A stretch of DNA of 5,072 nt from Streptosporangiaceae bacterium (GCA_030043395.1 JASHXW010000351.1:1-5072), one strand, 5' to 3'; counted from the stretch's first letter, positions 1-5,072 are shown. The notes: generated by a model not told the origin, from the sequence alone. Numbers and translations: made by a program.

Positions 1-212
1 CCGTACAACCGCTGCGTGCCCGACCCGCTGGCCTTCCTGATCGTCGGCTCGACGAGGCCTGTCCGCGCCCAGTAGTCAAGCTGGCGGTAGGTGATGCCGG
101 CAGCGGCGCAAGCCACGTGCTGGCGGTAGCCGCGATCCTCCGCCGGGGTATCGGTGGCATCGAACAGCGTGCCCTGCTCGCCCTCGAACCAGGTCGATGG
201 CTTCGGTTCCAT
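1..212 (-). CDS. MerR-family transcriptional regulator (Rv1830-like), C-terminus cut by left window edge
   Basis: The 70 visible residues are the N-terminus of a MerR-type DNA-binding protein. After a short variable leader (residues 1-27) comes a GYR motif at 28-30. A winged helix-turn-helix follows, with ACAAAGITYRQLDYWAR (residues 34-50) and GLVEPTIR, then SGSGTQRLY where the wing begins. This closely matches the mycobacterial Rv1830 type as I remember it, a protein of a little over 200 residues; the rest lies off the left edge. I chose the ATG at 212 because GAGGAG (219-224) sits 6 nt upstream. In-frame GTG codons at 236, 242 and 248 are possible but less well placed. The gene follows the DUF151 gene after 139 bp and has its own good promoter, so it is probably transcribed both alone and by read-through. 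Target genes cannot be told from the sequence. Family assignment is firm; function is not. Confidence 0.9.
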   Translation of the reverse strand, partial: MEPKPSTWFEGEQGTLFDATDTPAEDRGYRQHVACAAAGITYRQLDYWARTGLVEPTIRKASGSGTQRLY

Positions 213-218
213 CTCGGG

Positions 219-224
219 CTCCTC
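219..224 (-). promoter_or_regulatory. Shine-Dalgarno site for the second MerR gene
   Basis: On the minus strand this reads GAGGAG and lies 6 nt before the ATG at 210-212. It favours that start over the GTG codons further upstream (236, 242, 248), although GGAGG at about 248-252 could serve the GTG at 236. Confidence 0.6.
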
Positions 225-261
225 GCCCCTGTTCACCGCCACGCCCACCTCCGGCCTGGGT

Positions 262-277
262 GCACGTTTCGCACGTT
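262..277. repeat. Tandem 7-bp direct repeat over the -10 box and start point (candidate operator)
   Basis: On the plus strand GCACGTT occurs at 262-268 and again at 271-277, separated by TC. On the minus strand this is AACGTGC-GA-AACGTGC with a 9-bp period. The upstream copy overlaps the predicted -10 box and the other covers the likely start of transcription, a usual place for a repressor site. MerR proteins more often use dyad sites, so the binder is unknown. Confidence 0.35.
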
Positions 278-301
278 AGGCCTGCGGAGTTACCTCGTCA
301 A
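273..301 (-). promoter_or_regulatory. SigA/HrdB-type promoter upstream of the second MerR gene
   Basis: The minus strand carries TTGACG (296-301) as a -35 box, a 17-bp spacer (279-295) and TAACGT (273-278) as a -10 box. This fits the actinobacterial housekeeping consensus TTGAC - 17/18 - TAnnnT. A start of transcription near 266 would give a leader of roughly 54 nt containing the GAGGAG site. It is the best promoter match I found in the window and implies that this regulator can be expressed apart from the genes upstream. No transcript data support it. Confidence 0.6.
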
Positions 302-310
302 CGATCGCCC

Positions 311-323
311 CGGCGAGTCGCCG
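311..323. repeat. 13-bp palindrome between the DUF151 gene and the promoter
   Basis: CGGCGA-G-TCGCCG is a perfect palindrome around one central base, 9 bp upstream of the predicted -35 box. As RNA it could form a 5-bp hairpin with a 3-nt loop just after the DUF151 stop codon, but no U-run follows. It may be a regulator site or a weak 3' end structure; in GC-rich DNA it may also be chance. Confidence 0.3.
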
Positions 324-351
324 CTATTGACGCCTGATACCCCTGCGCAGC

Positions 352-828
352 TCAGGTCGCGCTGCCGAAGTCCTCCGGCGTGATGTTGTCGAGAAACTCC
401 CGGAACTTCTCGACTTCGTCCTCATCTTCCTGCTCGGCCGGGATCGACACGCCGGCCTCGTCGAGGATCTCGTCCTGGGCGAAGATCGTCGTCCCGGTTC
501 GCAGGGCAAGTGCAATCGAGTCGGACGGCCGGGCGCTGACCGTCGAGCCGTTGGAGAAAACCAAGTCGGCGAAGAAGATGCCGTCGCGCAGGGCCGTGAT
601 GTTCACCTGGCTGAGCTCGACCTTCAGGGCCTGCAGGATGTCACGCATCAGATCGTGGGTCAGCGGGCGGGGTGGAACCATGCCCTGCTGCGCGAAGGCT
701 ATGGCGGTTGCCTCCATCGGGCCGATCCAGATCGGCAGATAGCGCTCTCCGCCGGTTTCCTTCAGCAGCACGATGGGCTGGTTCGTAGGCATCTCTACCC
801 GGACGCCGACGACCTCCATCTCCTTCAC
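352..828 (-). CDS. Bifunctional nuclease family protein (DUF151, Rv1829-like)
   Basis: This 158-residue protein is a full-length member of the bifunctional nuclease (DUF151) family. It shows the family core: VVGVRVEMPTNQPIVLL near the N-terminus, RYLPIWIG at 29-36, RPLTHDLM at 54-61, FFADLVF at 85-91 and SARPSDSIALALR at 98-110. A strongly acidic stretch at about 131-140 and a helix ending KFREFLDNITPEDF (141-154) close the protein, as in actinobacterial relatives. The name comes from plant and other members reported to cut DNA and RNA; the role in actinobacteria is not settled, and I see no classic nuclease metal motif. The GTG at 828 is chosen because GGAG (834-837) lies 5 nt upstream; the ATG at 819 has its purine run too close. 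It sits between two MerR regulator genes, 183 bp after the first, an arrangement conserved in mycobacteria. Confidence 0.93.
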   Translation of the reverse strand: MKEMEVVGVRVEMPTNQPIVLLKETGGERYLPIWIGPMEATAIAFAQQGMVPPRPLTHDLMRDILQALKVELSQVNITALRDGIFFADLVFSNGSTVSARPSDSIALALRTGTTIFAQDEILDEAGVSIPAEQEDEDEVEKFREFLDNITPEDFGSAT

Positions 829-1011
829 CGCGACTCCGTCCTCACCTGCGCCTCATGTCAGCGTTCTTCCCATCAGTTCCCGCGGCACTCCTTGCCAACG
901 TACACCCCTCTCTCTTGTGAGCGGACACCTGGCAGGGGGCCGATCACGAGAATGCCCGCCCATTTCTGCCGCCGAAAGTGATCGGCTGATCCTCATCCGC
1001 CGGCCGATGGC
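829..1011. promoter_or_regulatory. Intergenic region between the FtsR-type gene and the DUF151 gene
   Basis: This 183-bp gap is much wider than the 14-bp gap between the FHA and FtsR-type genes, which suggests a separate control point for the DUF151 gene. It contains the 9-bp inverted repeat listed separately and a third GCCGAT copy at 1003-1008. I looked for -10/-35 pairs on the minus strand: TACGTT at about 898-903 fits TAnnnT, but nothing resembling TTGAC lies 16-19 bp upstream, and TTGGCA at about 894-899 lacks a -10 partner. The start of transcription is therefore unresolved. No terminator with a U-run and no small gene is visible. Confidence 0.4.
939..986. repeat. Perfect 9-bp inverted repeat with 30-nt spacer (candidate operator pair)
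   Basis: GCCGATCAC at 939-947 is the exact reverse complement of GTGATCGGC at 978-986; the centres are 39 bp apart, close to four helical turns. A smaller stem, GCCGA (971-975) with TCGGC (982-986), overlaps the right arm. No U-run follows in the minus-strand direction, so a simple terminator is less likely than a protein-binding pair or a transcript hairpin behind the FtsR-type gene. Confidence 0.4.
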
Positions 1012-1887
1012 TCATGCGCTTGCCCCGGTCATCCCAGGCTGGCCGAGGTCGTCTTCACCATGGCTGACGCCAGGGGCCGCGGAGCCCTGGAGCATGGTCG
1101 CGGGCGACCGATCTGCGAGCTCTCCGCCCGGCAGCCCGGCCTCGGTCAGGGCTGTCTCGAGCATCGCGCGGTGCAGGCGCAGCAGCAGGGCCGCGATCTC
1201 TCGCGCCGTCTGGCCAGCGGCCTGCCTGGCCTGGGGGCTGCGCTGACGCAGCGTGGGTGCCACGACCTGCTCGATGAGCGAGATGTCACGGTCGGCCGCC
1301 GTCCTGGCGGCGCGCAGGTGCCTGGCTTGCACCCCGTAGGACTCAAGCGCGGCCACGGTCGCCGCCACGTCCAGCGCATCCTGGCCGTAGAGCCTGCCAG
1401 CCCGCCTGACCAGCCCGTGCGCCTCAAGGTCGTCGAGCTGGTCTTCAGTGATGCCTGCCGCGTCGAGCAGCTCGCGTCGGCTGACCATCTCGGCCGGGTG
1501 GCTCGAGGCCGCCCCGTGGCTCTGCGGTGGGCGGCCTGGCGGGACACCGGGGTTCGCGCCGGCATCCGCGGGAGGACTCGTGACTGGCCTGCTGCCCGCG
1601 CCGGGGCCGGGCCTGCCATCCGGGCCCGCGATTGCGCCCAGGGCGAGGCGCTCCTTGATGACCCGCAGCGGCAGGTACTGATCACGTTGCGCGGTCAGGA
1701 TGAAGCGGAGCTGGTCGACATCTGCGGGGGCGAACCTGCGGTATCCCGACGGGGATCGGGCCGGAGTGATCAGCCCCTCCGACTCGAGGAAGCGGATCTT
1801 CGACACGCTGATGTCCGGAAATTCCGCTCGGAGCTCAACAAGCACCTCACCGATACCGAGGTATGCCCGCGCAAACCGGCCGCTCAT
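1012..1887 (-). CDS. ftsR: FtsR-type MerR-family transcriptional regulator (Rv1828-like)
   Basis: This 291-residue cytoplasmic DNA-binding protein has a MerR winged helix-turn-helix at about 10-82. The diagnostic run covers LGIGEVLVELRAEFPDIS, VSKIRFLESEGLITP (28-42), SGYRRF (47-52) and LRFILTAQRDQYLPLRVIKERL (60-81). A Gly/Pro/Ala-rich linker of about 48 residues (85-132) leads to a second helix-turn-helix-like half (134-175, with SRRELLDAAGITEDQLDDL) and a helical region SYGVQARHLRAARTAADR (183-200), followed by further helices and a loose tail from about 250. Its closest known relatives are M. tuberculosis Rv1828 and C. glutamicum FtsR, the latter an activator of ftsZ. The tail makes it longer than the mycobacterial form. 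The ATG at 1887 lies only 14 nt after the FHA gene stop, with a weak GGGAC site, so translation is probably coupled and the two genes co-transcribed. The symbol is given by homology. Confidence 0.92.
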   Translation of the reverse strand: MSGRFARAYLGIGEVLVELRAEFPDISVSKIRFLESEGLITPARSPSGYRRFAPADVDQLRFILTAQRDQYLPLRVIKERLALGAIAGPDGRPGPGAGSRPVTSPPADAGANPGVPPGRPPQSHGAASSHPAEMVSRRELLDAAGITEDQLDDLEAHGLVRRAGRLYGQDALDVAATVAALESYGVQARHLRAARTAADRDISLIEQVVAPTLRQRSPQARQAAGQTAREIAALLLRLHRAMLETALTEAGLPGGELADRSPATMLQGSAAPGVSHGEDDLGQPGMTGASA

Positions 1888-1901
1888 ACCGTCCCGTGCG
1901 C

Positions 1902-2816
1902 CTAGCCGCCGGCCTCGGCGTGCGACAGGCGGCCTTGCAGGAAGACGAGCCTGAACTTGCCGATCTGGACCTCGTCGCCGCCGATCAGCGCCGCCTGCTC
2001 GATGCGCTCCCTGTTGACATAGGTGCCGTTGAGGCTGCCCACGTCACGCACGGCGAACGTCGAGCCGTGCCGGTAGAACTCGGCGTGACGGCGGGACACG
2101 GTGACGTCGTCGAGGAAGATGTCGCTGTCCGGCCTGCGGCCGACCTCGGTCAGCTCGCTGTCCAGCAGGAACCTGCTGCCCGCGTTCGGCCCGCGCCTGA
2201 CCACGAGCAGCGCCGTGTTCGGAGGCAACGTGTCGACGATTGCGGCATCCGCTGCCTGCTCGTCGCTGACGTCGCCGTCCCCCGCTTCGGTGCCCGTGAA
2301 GATCATCGACGTCGTCTCGCCAGGCGTGGGGCGATCCGTGGCTGACCGGATCAGCGGAGTGCCGCACTGCCAGCAAAAGCGCGCGCTCTCGGGGTTCGCC
2401 TCACCGCACCCGGTGCAAAAGACGCTGGGCATCTGGCTGCCTAGCCTCCCGTTCGTTGTCCGCGGCGCGCTGAGCGAATACATGTCCGTGCGGGCATCCT
2501 GCCAGGCCAGGTCCGGCTGTGGCTCCCAAGCTACCTGCGGGTGGCGTGGCGGTTCTATTGGCTGGTCGGCGCCTGACGGCTGCCGTGCGTAGCTTGGCTC
2601 CTGGGGTACCGGGCCGGATTGCCGTGCCTCGCCAGGATAAGGACGCCCCGGGTCGGCATAGTACTGGCCAGGCTGCTCGGGCATCGCTTCCCACGAGCCG
2701 GCCTGGGCGCTAGCGGACTGTGCGGTAGCAGTCTGCACTGGCGCGCCGACGCGGTTGGCCCGGGCTGGCCGTGCCGAGTCAGCTCGCGTCCGCTTGCGAC
2801 GCCACCGCCAGAACAC
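1902..2816 (-). CDS. garA: GarA/OdhI-type FHA-domain protein with zinc-ribbon N-terminal extension
   Basis: The C-terminal third (about 202-294) is an FHA phosphothreonine-binding domain: LLVVRRGPNAGSRFLLD, GRRPDSDIFLDD from 226, SRRHAEF from 241 and LNGTYVN from 262. The expected ligand residues Arg227, Ser241 and Asn263 are present. Just before it lies GETTSMIF (ETTS at 167-170), the motif phosphorylated in mycobacterial GarA and corynebacterial OdhI. In those proteins the unphosphorylated form binds 2-oxoglutarate dehydrogenase and glutamate enzymes, and phosphorylation makes the FHA domain clasp its own tail. Unlike GarA (about 160 residues), this 304-residue protein has a basic start (FWRWRRKRTR), a disordered Pro/Gln/Tyr-rich stretch and a zinc ribbon with CxxC pairs at 134/137 and 148/151. 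The GTG at 2816 is preferred because GGAGG lies 8 nt upstream; GTG 2888, ATG 2855 and GTG 2825 are alternatives. It leads into the FtsR-type gene. Confidence 0.92.
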   Translation of the reverse strand: MFWRWRRKRTRADSARPARANRVGAPVQTATAQSASAQAGSWEAMPEQPGQYYADPGRPYPGEARQSGPVPQEPSYARQPSGADQPIEPPRHPQVAWEPQPDLAWQDARTDMYSLSAPRTTNGRLGSQMPSVFCTGCGEANPESARFCWQCGTPLIRSATDRPTPGETTSMIFTGTEAGDGDVSDEQAADAAIVDTLPPNTALLVVRRGPNAGSRFLLDSELTEVGRRPDSDIFLDDVTVSRRHAEFYRHGSTFAVRDVGSLNGTYVNRERIEQAALIGGDEVQIGKFRLVFLQGRLSHAEAGG

Positions 2817-2824
2817 GCTGGACA

Positions 2825-2829
2825 CCTCC
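2825..2829 (-). promoter_or_regulatory. Shine-Dalgarno site that decides the FHA gene start
   Basis: The minus strand reads GGAGG here, 8 nt before the GTG at 2814-2816. The longer possible starts are poorer: GTG 2888 has no purine-rich site in front, and ATG 2855 has only AGGTG about 9 nt upstream. This supports a 304-residue product. Confidence 0.6.
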
Positions 2830-2857
2830 GACGCTCCGCCGCCACCGCATGACATCC

Positions 2858-2877
2858 GGCGGTCACCTAGTGACGCC
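2858..2877. repeat. Inverted repeat in the FHA gene leader (candidate operator)
   Basis: The core is GTCAC (2862-2866), a 3-bp centre and GTGAC (2870-2874). GGC and GCC flank it with one unpaired base, giving a near-perfect 20-bp dyad. It lies right after the candidate extended -10 box, about at the expected start of transcription, where a repressor would block initiation. It falls inside the open frame only if the less likely GTG at 2888 is the true start. Confidence 0.4.
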
Positions 2878-2878
2878 A

Positions 2879-2888
2879 ATTGTCTCAC
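2879..2888 (-). promoter_or_regulatory. Candidate extended -10 promoter element for the FHA gene
   Basis: The minus strand reads GTGAGACAAT: TG, one base, then GACAAT (2879-2884), which matches four of six positions of TATAAT with an extended TGn. A -35 box is weak; CCGACG 19 bp upstream keeps only the GAC. A start near 2872 would allow the FHA and FtsR-type genes to be expressed without the sugar-nucleotide gene. Tentative. Confidence 0.3.
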
Positions 2889-2918
2889 GCTCGGGACGTA
2901 CCGCGTCGGCCTTCAGGT

Positions 2919-5072
2919 CTACCCGTGCCGCTCCCGTCCGGCCTGCTCGACGACGCTGGCCCACTCGTCGAGGAGCGCCTGAGCGGTGTCGCTATCAGTC
3001 CCTTCCGCCCACAGGTGCGTGATCGCCTGCGCCGTGTCGGGCAGGACGAGCGCCCAGCCGCGGTCAGGCTCGATCACCCGGACGCCGTCGGTCGTGTCGA
3101 TCGCGCGCCGTCCCGCTGCCTCGACGACGGTCCGCATGACGCTGCCCTTGGCAGCCCACGGAGTCGGCACCGACCGCCTGAGCAGGTGCGCGACCGGGAT
3201 GCGAGCGTGGATCTGGCTCAGCGTCAGCCTGGTCCTCGCTACCAGGCCGATGAGCCTGGCAAATGCGGCTATGCCGTCGAGCGACCTGGAGAACTCCGGC
3301 ACCACGAATCCGCCGCGACCGTCGGCTGCGAAAATGACGTCGCTGGCTGCCGTCGCCTCGTAAAGGCCGTACGGCGAGGTGGGTGTCCAGCCGACCTCGA
3401 CGTCGTGATAACGGCACACGTCCTCGGCCACCCTGGTCGTCGTGACCGGCAGCACCACCCGGCCTGCCCGCCGCTCGGCCGCGACCAGGTCGAGCACGAC
3501 GAGCAGCGCGCGGTCGTCGCTTACCAGCGCGCCCTTGTCGTCGATCAGCGTGATTCGCTCGCCGACCGGGTCGAAGCGCACGCCGAACGCGGCGCGGGAG
3601 GAGTAGACAAGCTCGGCGAGCCGGTGCAGGTCGGCCCTGACCTGCGCGGGCGACTGGGTCGGAGTGGCCTCGTCGAGCCTGTTGTTGACCGTCAGCACGT
3701 CAACGCCGATCCGGCCGAGCAGCCCGGGCAGCACGAGCGAAGCCGTCCCGCCCGCGCAGTCGGCGACCACTTTCAGGTGCGCGTCCCTGACGCCGCTCAT
3801 GTCGACGCAGCGAAGCAAGTCGGCGGTGTATGCCTCGATGACCCTCGGCGGATAGGTGAGCTCGGCGATCTCGCCGGGAAACGCCCGCCGGTACTCCTGG
3901 CGCGAGAACACCCGCTCGAGCTTGCGCTGGACGGCAAGCGACAGGTCAGCGCCTTGCTCGTCAAGGAAGATGATGTCCACCGACTGCGGGTCGCCTGGCG
4001 TCGTGCGCATCGCGATGCCGCCGCTGCACTCGCTCCTCGCTGTCTCGAACCTGGCGACCGGCAACGGTAGTGCCTCGAGGTCGACGACATTGATCGCGCT
4101 GGCGTTCAGCGCGCCGTGCACGGCGCGCTTGAGAGCCCGGGCGGCGCGGGAGACGTCACGGGACGTGGTGACCGCCGAGCCCTTCTTCAGGGTCGTCGCG
4201 TACGCGCTCGCGAGCCGTACGCACAGCTCCGGCGTGATCTCGACGTTCACTAGCCCGGAGACGCCTCGCGGGCCAAACAGCGTCCGCTGCCCGCGTGACT
4301 CCCAGATCACGCTGGTGTTGACCACGGCGCCTGCCTCGATGGTCTTGAACGGGTACACCTTGACCCCGGCCGAGACATAGGCTTCGGACTCGATCACGCA
4401 CTCGTCCCCCACGACAGCCGCTTCCTCGATCCTTGCGGAGGCCATGACGTCGGTGTTCTTGCCGACCACGCAGCCGCGCAGCGTGGAGCCGACCCCGACG
4501 TAGACGTTGTTGTGCACCACTGCCCGGTGCAGGAATGCGCCCTCCTTGACCACCACGTTGCTGCCCACGACGGTGAACTCGCGAAGCTGCGCTCCGGCTT
4601 CGACTTTCGCGTAATCGCCGATGCACAGGGGCCCGGTCAGGATCGCGTCAGGGTCGACCTCGGCGCCCTCGGCCACCCAGACGCCAGGTGACACCTCGAA
4701 GCCGTCGATGTCGGTCTTGACCTTGCCGCTCAGCACATCGGCCTGGACCCGGTGGTAGGCCTCGTGGGTGCCGACGTCCTCCCAGTAACCGTCGGAGACC
4801 CAGCCGTAGACCGGTGCGCCGTTCTCGATGAGCTTGGGGAACACATCCGAGGACCAGTCGACGACCTGCCCGGACGCGACGTGCGAGAGCACCTCGGGTT
4901 CCATCACGTAGATGCCCGTGTTCACGGTGTCGGAGAAGACCTGGCCCCAGGTGGGCTTCTCGAGGAAGCGCTGGATCCGGCCGTCCTCATCGGCGATGAC
5001 GATTCCGAATTCGAGCGGGTCAGGGACCCTGGCCAGGGCGACCGTGACCAGGGCGTCGTTGTCCTCGTGGAA
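2919..5072 (-). CDS. Mannose-1-phosphate guanylyltransferase with C-terminal phosphohexomutase-like domain; N-terminus beyond right edge
   Basis: The frame is open to the right edge, giving 717 visible residues; relatives are about 830, so roughly 110 N-terminal residues with the GxGTRxR-type nucleotide-binding signature are missing. Visible residues 1-130 finish a nucleotidyltransferase domain (FGIVIADEDG, FLEKPTWGQVF, TGIYVMEPEVL, DGYWEDVGT with a likely metal-binding Asp at 99). Residues about 130-257 are hexapeptide repeats of a left-handed beta-helix. From about 310 on is an alpha-D-phosphohexomutase-like region. The first domain should make GDP-mannose, or a related NDP-sugar, from the sugar-1-phosphate and NTP in the cytoplasm for mannosylated envelope glycans; the exact sugar and base cannot be read here. 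The mutase loops are degenerate (see findings), so that half may be regulatory or structural. It ends 102 nt before the preferred FHA start and is the first gene visible in this run. Confidence 0.9.
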   Translation of the reverse strand, partial: FHEDNDALVTVALARVPDPLEFGIVIADEDGRIQRFLEKPTWGQVFSDTVNTGIYVMEPEVLSHVASGQVVDWSSDVFPKLIENGAPVYGWVSDGYWEDVGTHEAYHRVQADVLSGKVKTDIDGFEVSPGVWVAEGAEVDPDAILTGPLCIGDYAKVEAGAQLREFTVVGSNVVVKEGAFLHRAVVHNNVYVGVGSTLRGCVVGKNTDVMASARIEEAAVVGDECVIESEAYVSAGVKVYPFKTIEAGAVVNTSVIWESRGQRTLFGPRGVSGLVNVEITPELCVRLASAYATTLKKGSAVTTSRDVSRAARALKRAVHGALNASAINVVDLEALPLPVARFETARSECSGGIAMRTTPGDPQSVDIIFLDEQGADLSLAVQRKLERVFSRQEYRRAFPGEIAELTYPPRVIEAYTADLLRCVDMSGVRDAHLKVVADCAGGTASLVLPGLLGRIGVDVLTVNNRLDEATPTQSPAQVRADLHRLAELVYSSRAAFGVRFDPVGERITLIDDKGALVSDDRALLVVLDLVAAERRAGRVVLPVTTTRVAEDVCRYHDVEVGWTPTSPYGLYEATAASDVIFAADGRGGFVVPEFSRSLDGIAAFARLIGLVARTRLTLSQIHARIPVAHLLRRSVPTPWAAKGSVMRTVVEAAGRRAIDTTDGVRVIEPDRGWALVLPDTAQAITHLWAEGTDSDTAQALLDEWASVVEQAGRERHG

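Noticed and set aside
117..383. Plus-strand 88-residue frame across the second MerR gene and its promoter
   Set aside because: It covers the conserved MerR N-terminus and the minus-strand promoter in antisense, and has no recognisable motif.
894..903. TTGGCA and TACGTT as promoter boxes for the DUF151 gene
   Set aside because: The two overlap each other, and neither has a partner box at 16-19 bp spacing.
971..986. Hairpin GCCGA/TCGGC as an intrinsic terminator after the FtsR-type gene
   Set aside because: The stem is only 5 bp and no U-run follows on the minus strand; it overlaps the longer inverted repeat that I kept instead.
1060..1905. Plus-strand open frame of 281 residues opposite the FtsR-type gene
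   Set aside because: It mirrors the MerR gene almost exactly and shows no domain or ribosome-binding site; it is a coding shadow.
2856..2888. N-terminal extension of the FHA protein from GTG 2888
   Set aside because: No ribosome-binding site precedes it, and the extra region contains the dyad and the candidate -10 box; the GTG at 2816 has a GGAGG site at good spacing.
2880..4070. Plus-strand open frame of 396 residues opposite the sugar-nucleotide gene
   Set aside because: It lies antisense to a gene with clear family motifs, its product is rich in Arg/Asp/Pro/His with no recognisable domain, and long antisense frames are expected in GC-rich coding DNA.
4923..4925. GTG as the start of the sugar-nucleotide gene
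   Set aside because: The frame continues without a stop to the right edge and the upstream codons encode conserved nucleotidyltransferase sequence (FGIVIADEDG, FLEKPTWGQ), so this GTG is an internal valine.

Overview
This is a GC-rich window with all five recognised genes on the minus strand, so the biological order runs from the right edge to the left. Protein families, gene order and base composition all point to a high-GC actinomycete. A Streptosporangiales-like or related filamentous lineage is my guess, but the window alone does not settle it. The plus-strand open frames are GC-driven shadows.

From right to left: (1) 5072-2919 is a sugar-nucleotide enzyme whose N-terminus lies beyond the right edge. 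It joins a mannose-1-phosphate guanylyltransferase-type nucleotidyltransferase, a left-handed beta-helix and a C-terminal phosphohexomutase-like domain. All four catalytic loops of the mutase-like domain look degenerate. (2) 2816-1902 is a GarA/OdhI-type FHA protein with the N-terminal ETTS phospho-switch motif, extended by a disordered tail and a four-cysteine zinc ribbon. (3) 1887-1012 is an FtsR-type MerR regulator (Rv1828-like). (4) 828-352 is a 'bifunctional nuclease' (DUF151) protein (Rv1829-like). (5) 212-1 is the N-terminal part of a second MerR-type regulator (Rv1830-like), cut by the left edge.

Genes 2 to 5 reproduce the conserved actinobacterial cluster Rv1827-Rv1830. The known biology of the parts is control of central nitrogen/carbon flux by a phosphorylated FHA switch (GarA/OdhI) and cell-division gene control by FtsR. 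The sugar-nucleotide gene directly upstream would feed mannose-based envelope glycans, so the locus may tie metabolism, envelope supply and division together; that link is inference from proximity.

There are three non-coding gaps. 2817-2918 holds a candidate extended -10 box and an inverted repeat near the predicted transcript start. 829-1011 holds a perfect 9-bp inverted repeat with a 30-nt spacer. 213-351 holds the best promoter in the window (TTGACG, 17 bp, TAACGT) with a tandem 7-bp repeat at its -10 box. I saw no RNA genes, mobile elements or CRISPR arrays, and no wholly new system. The points most worth following are the zinc-ribbon GarA, the degenerate mutase domain and the three regulatory patterns.
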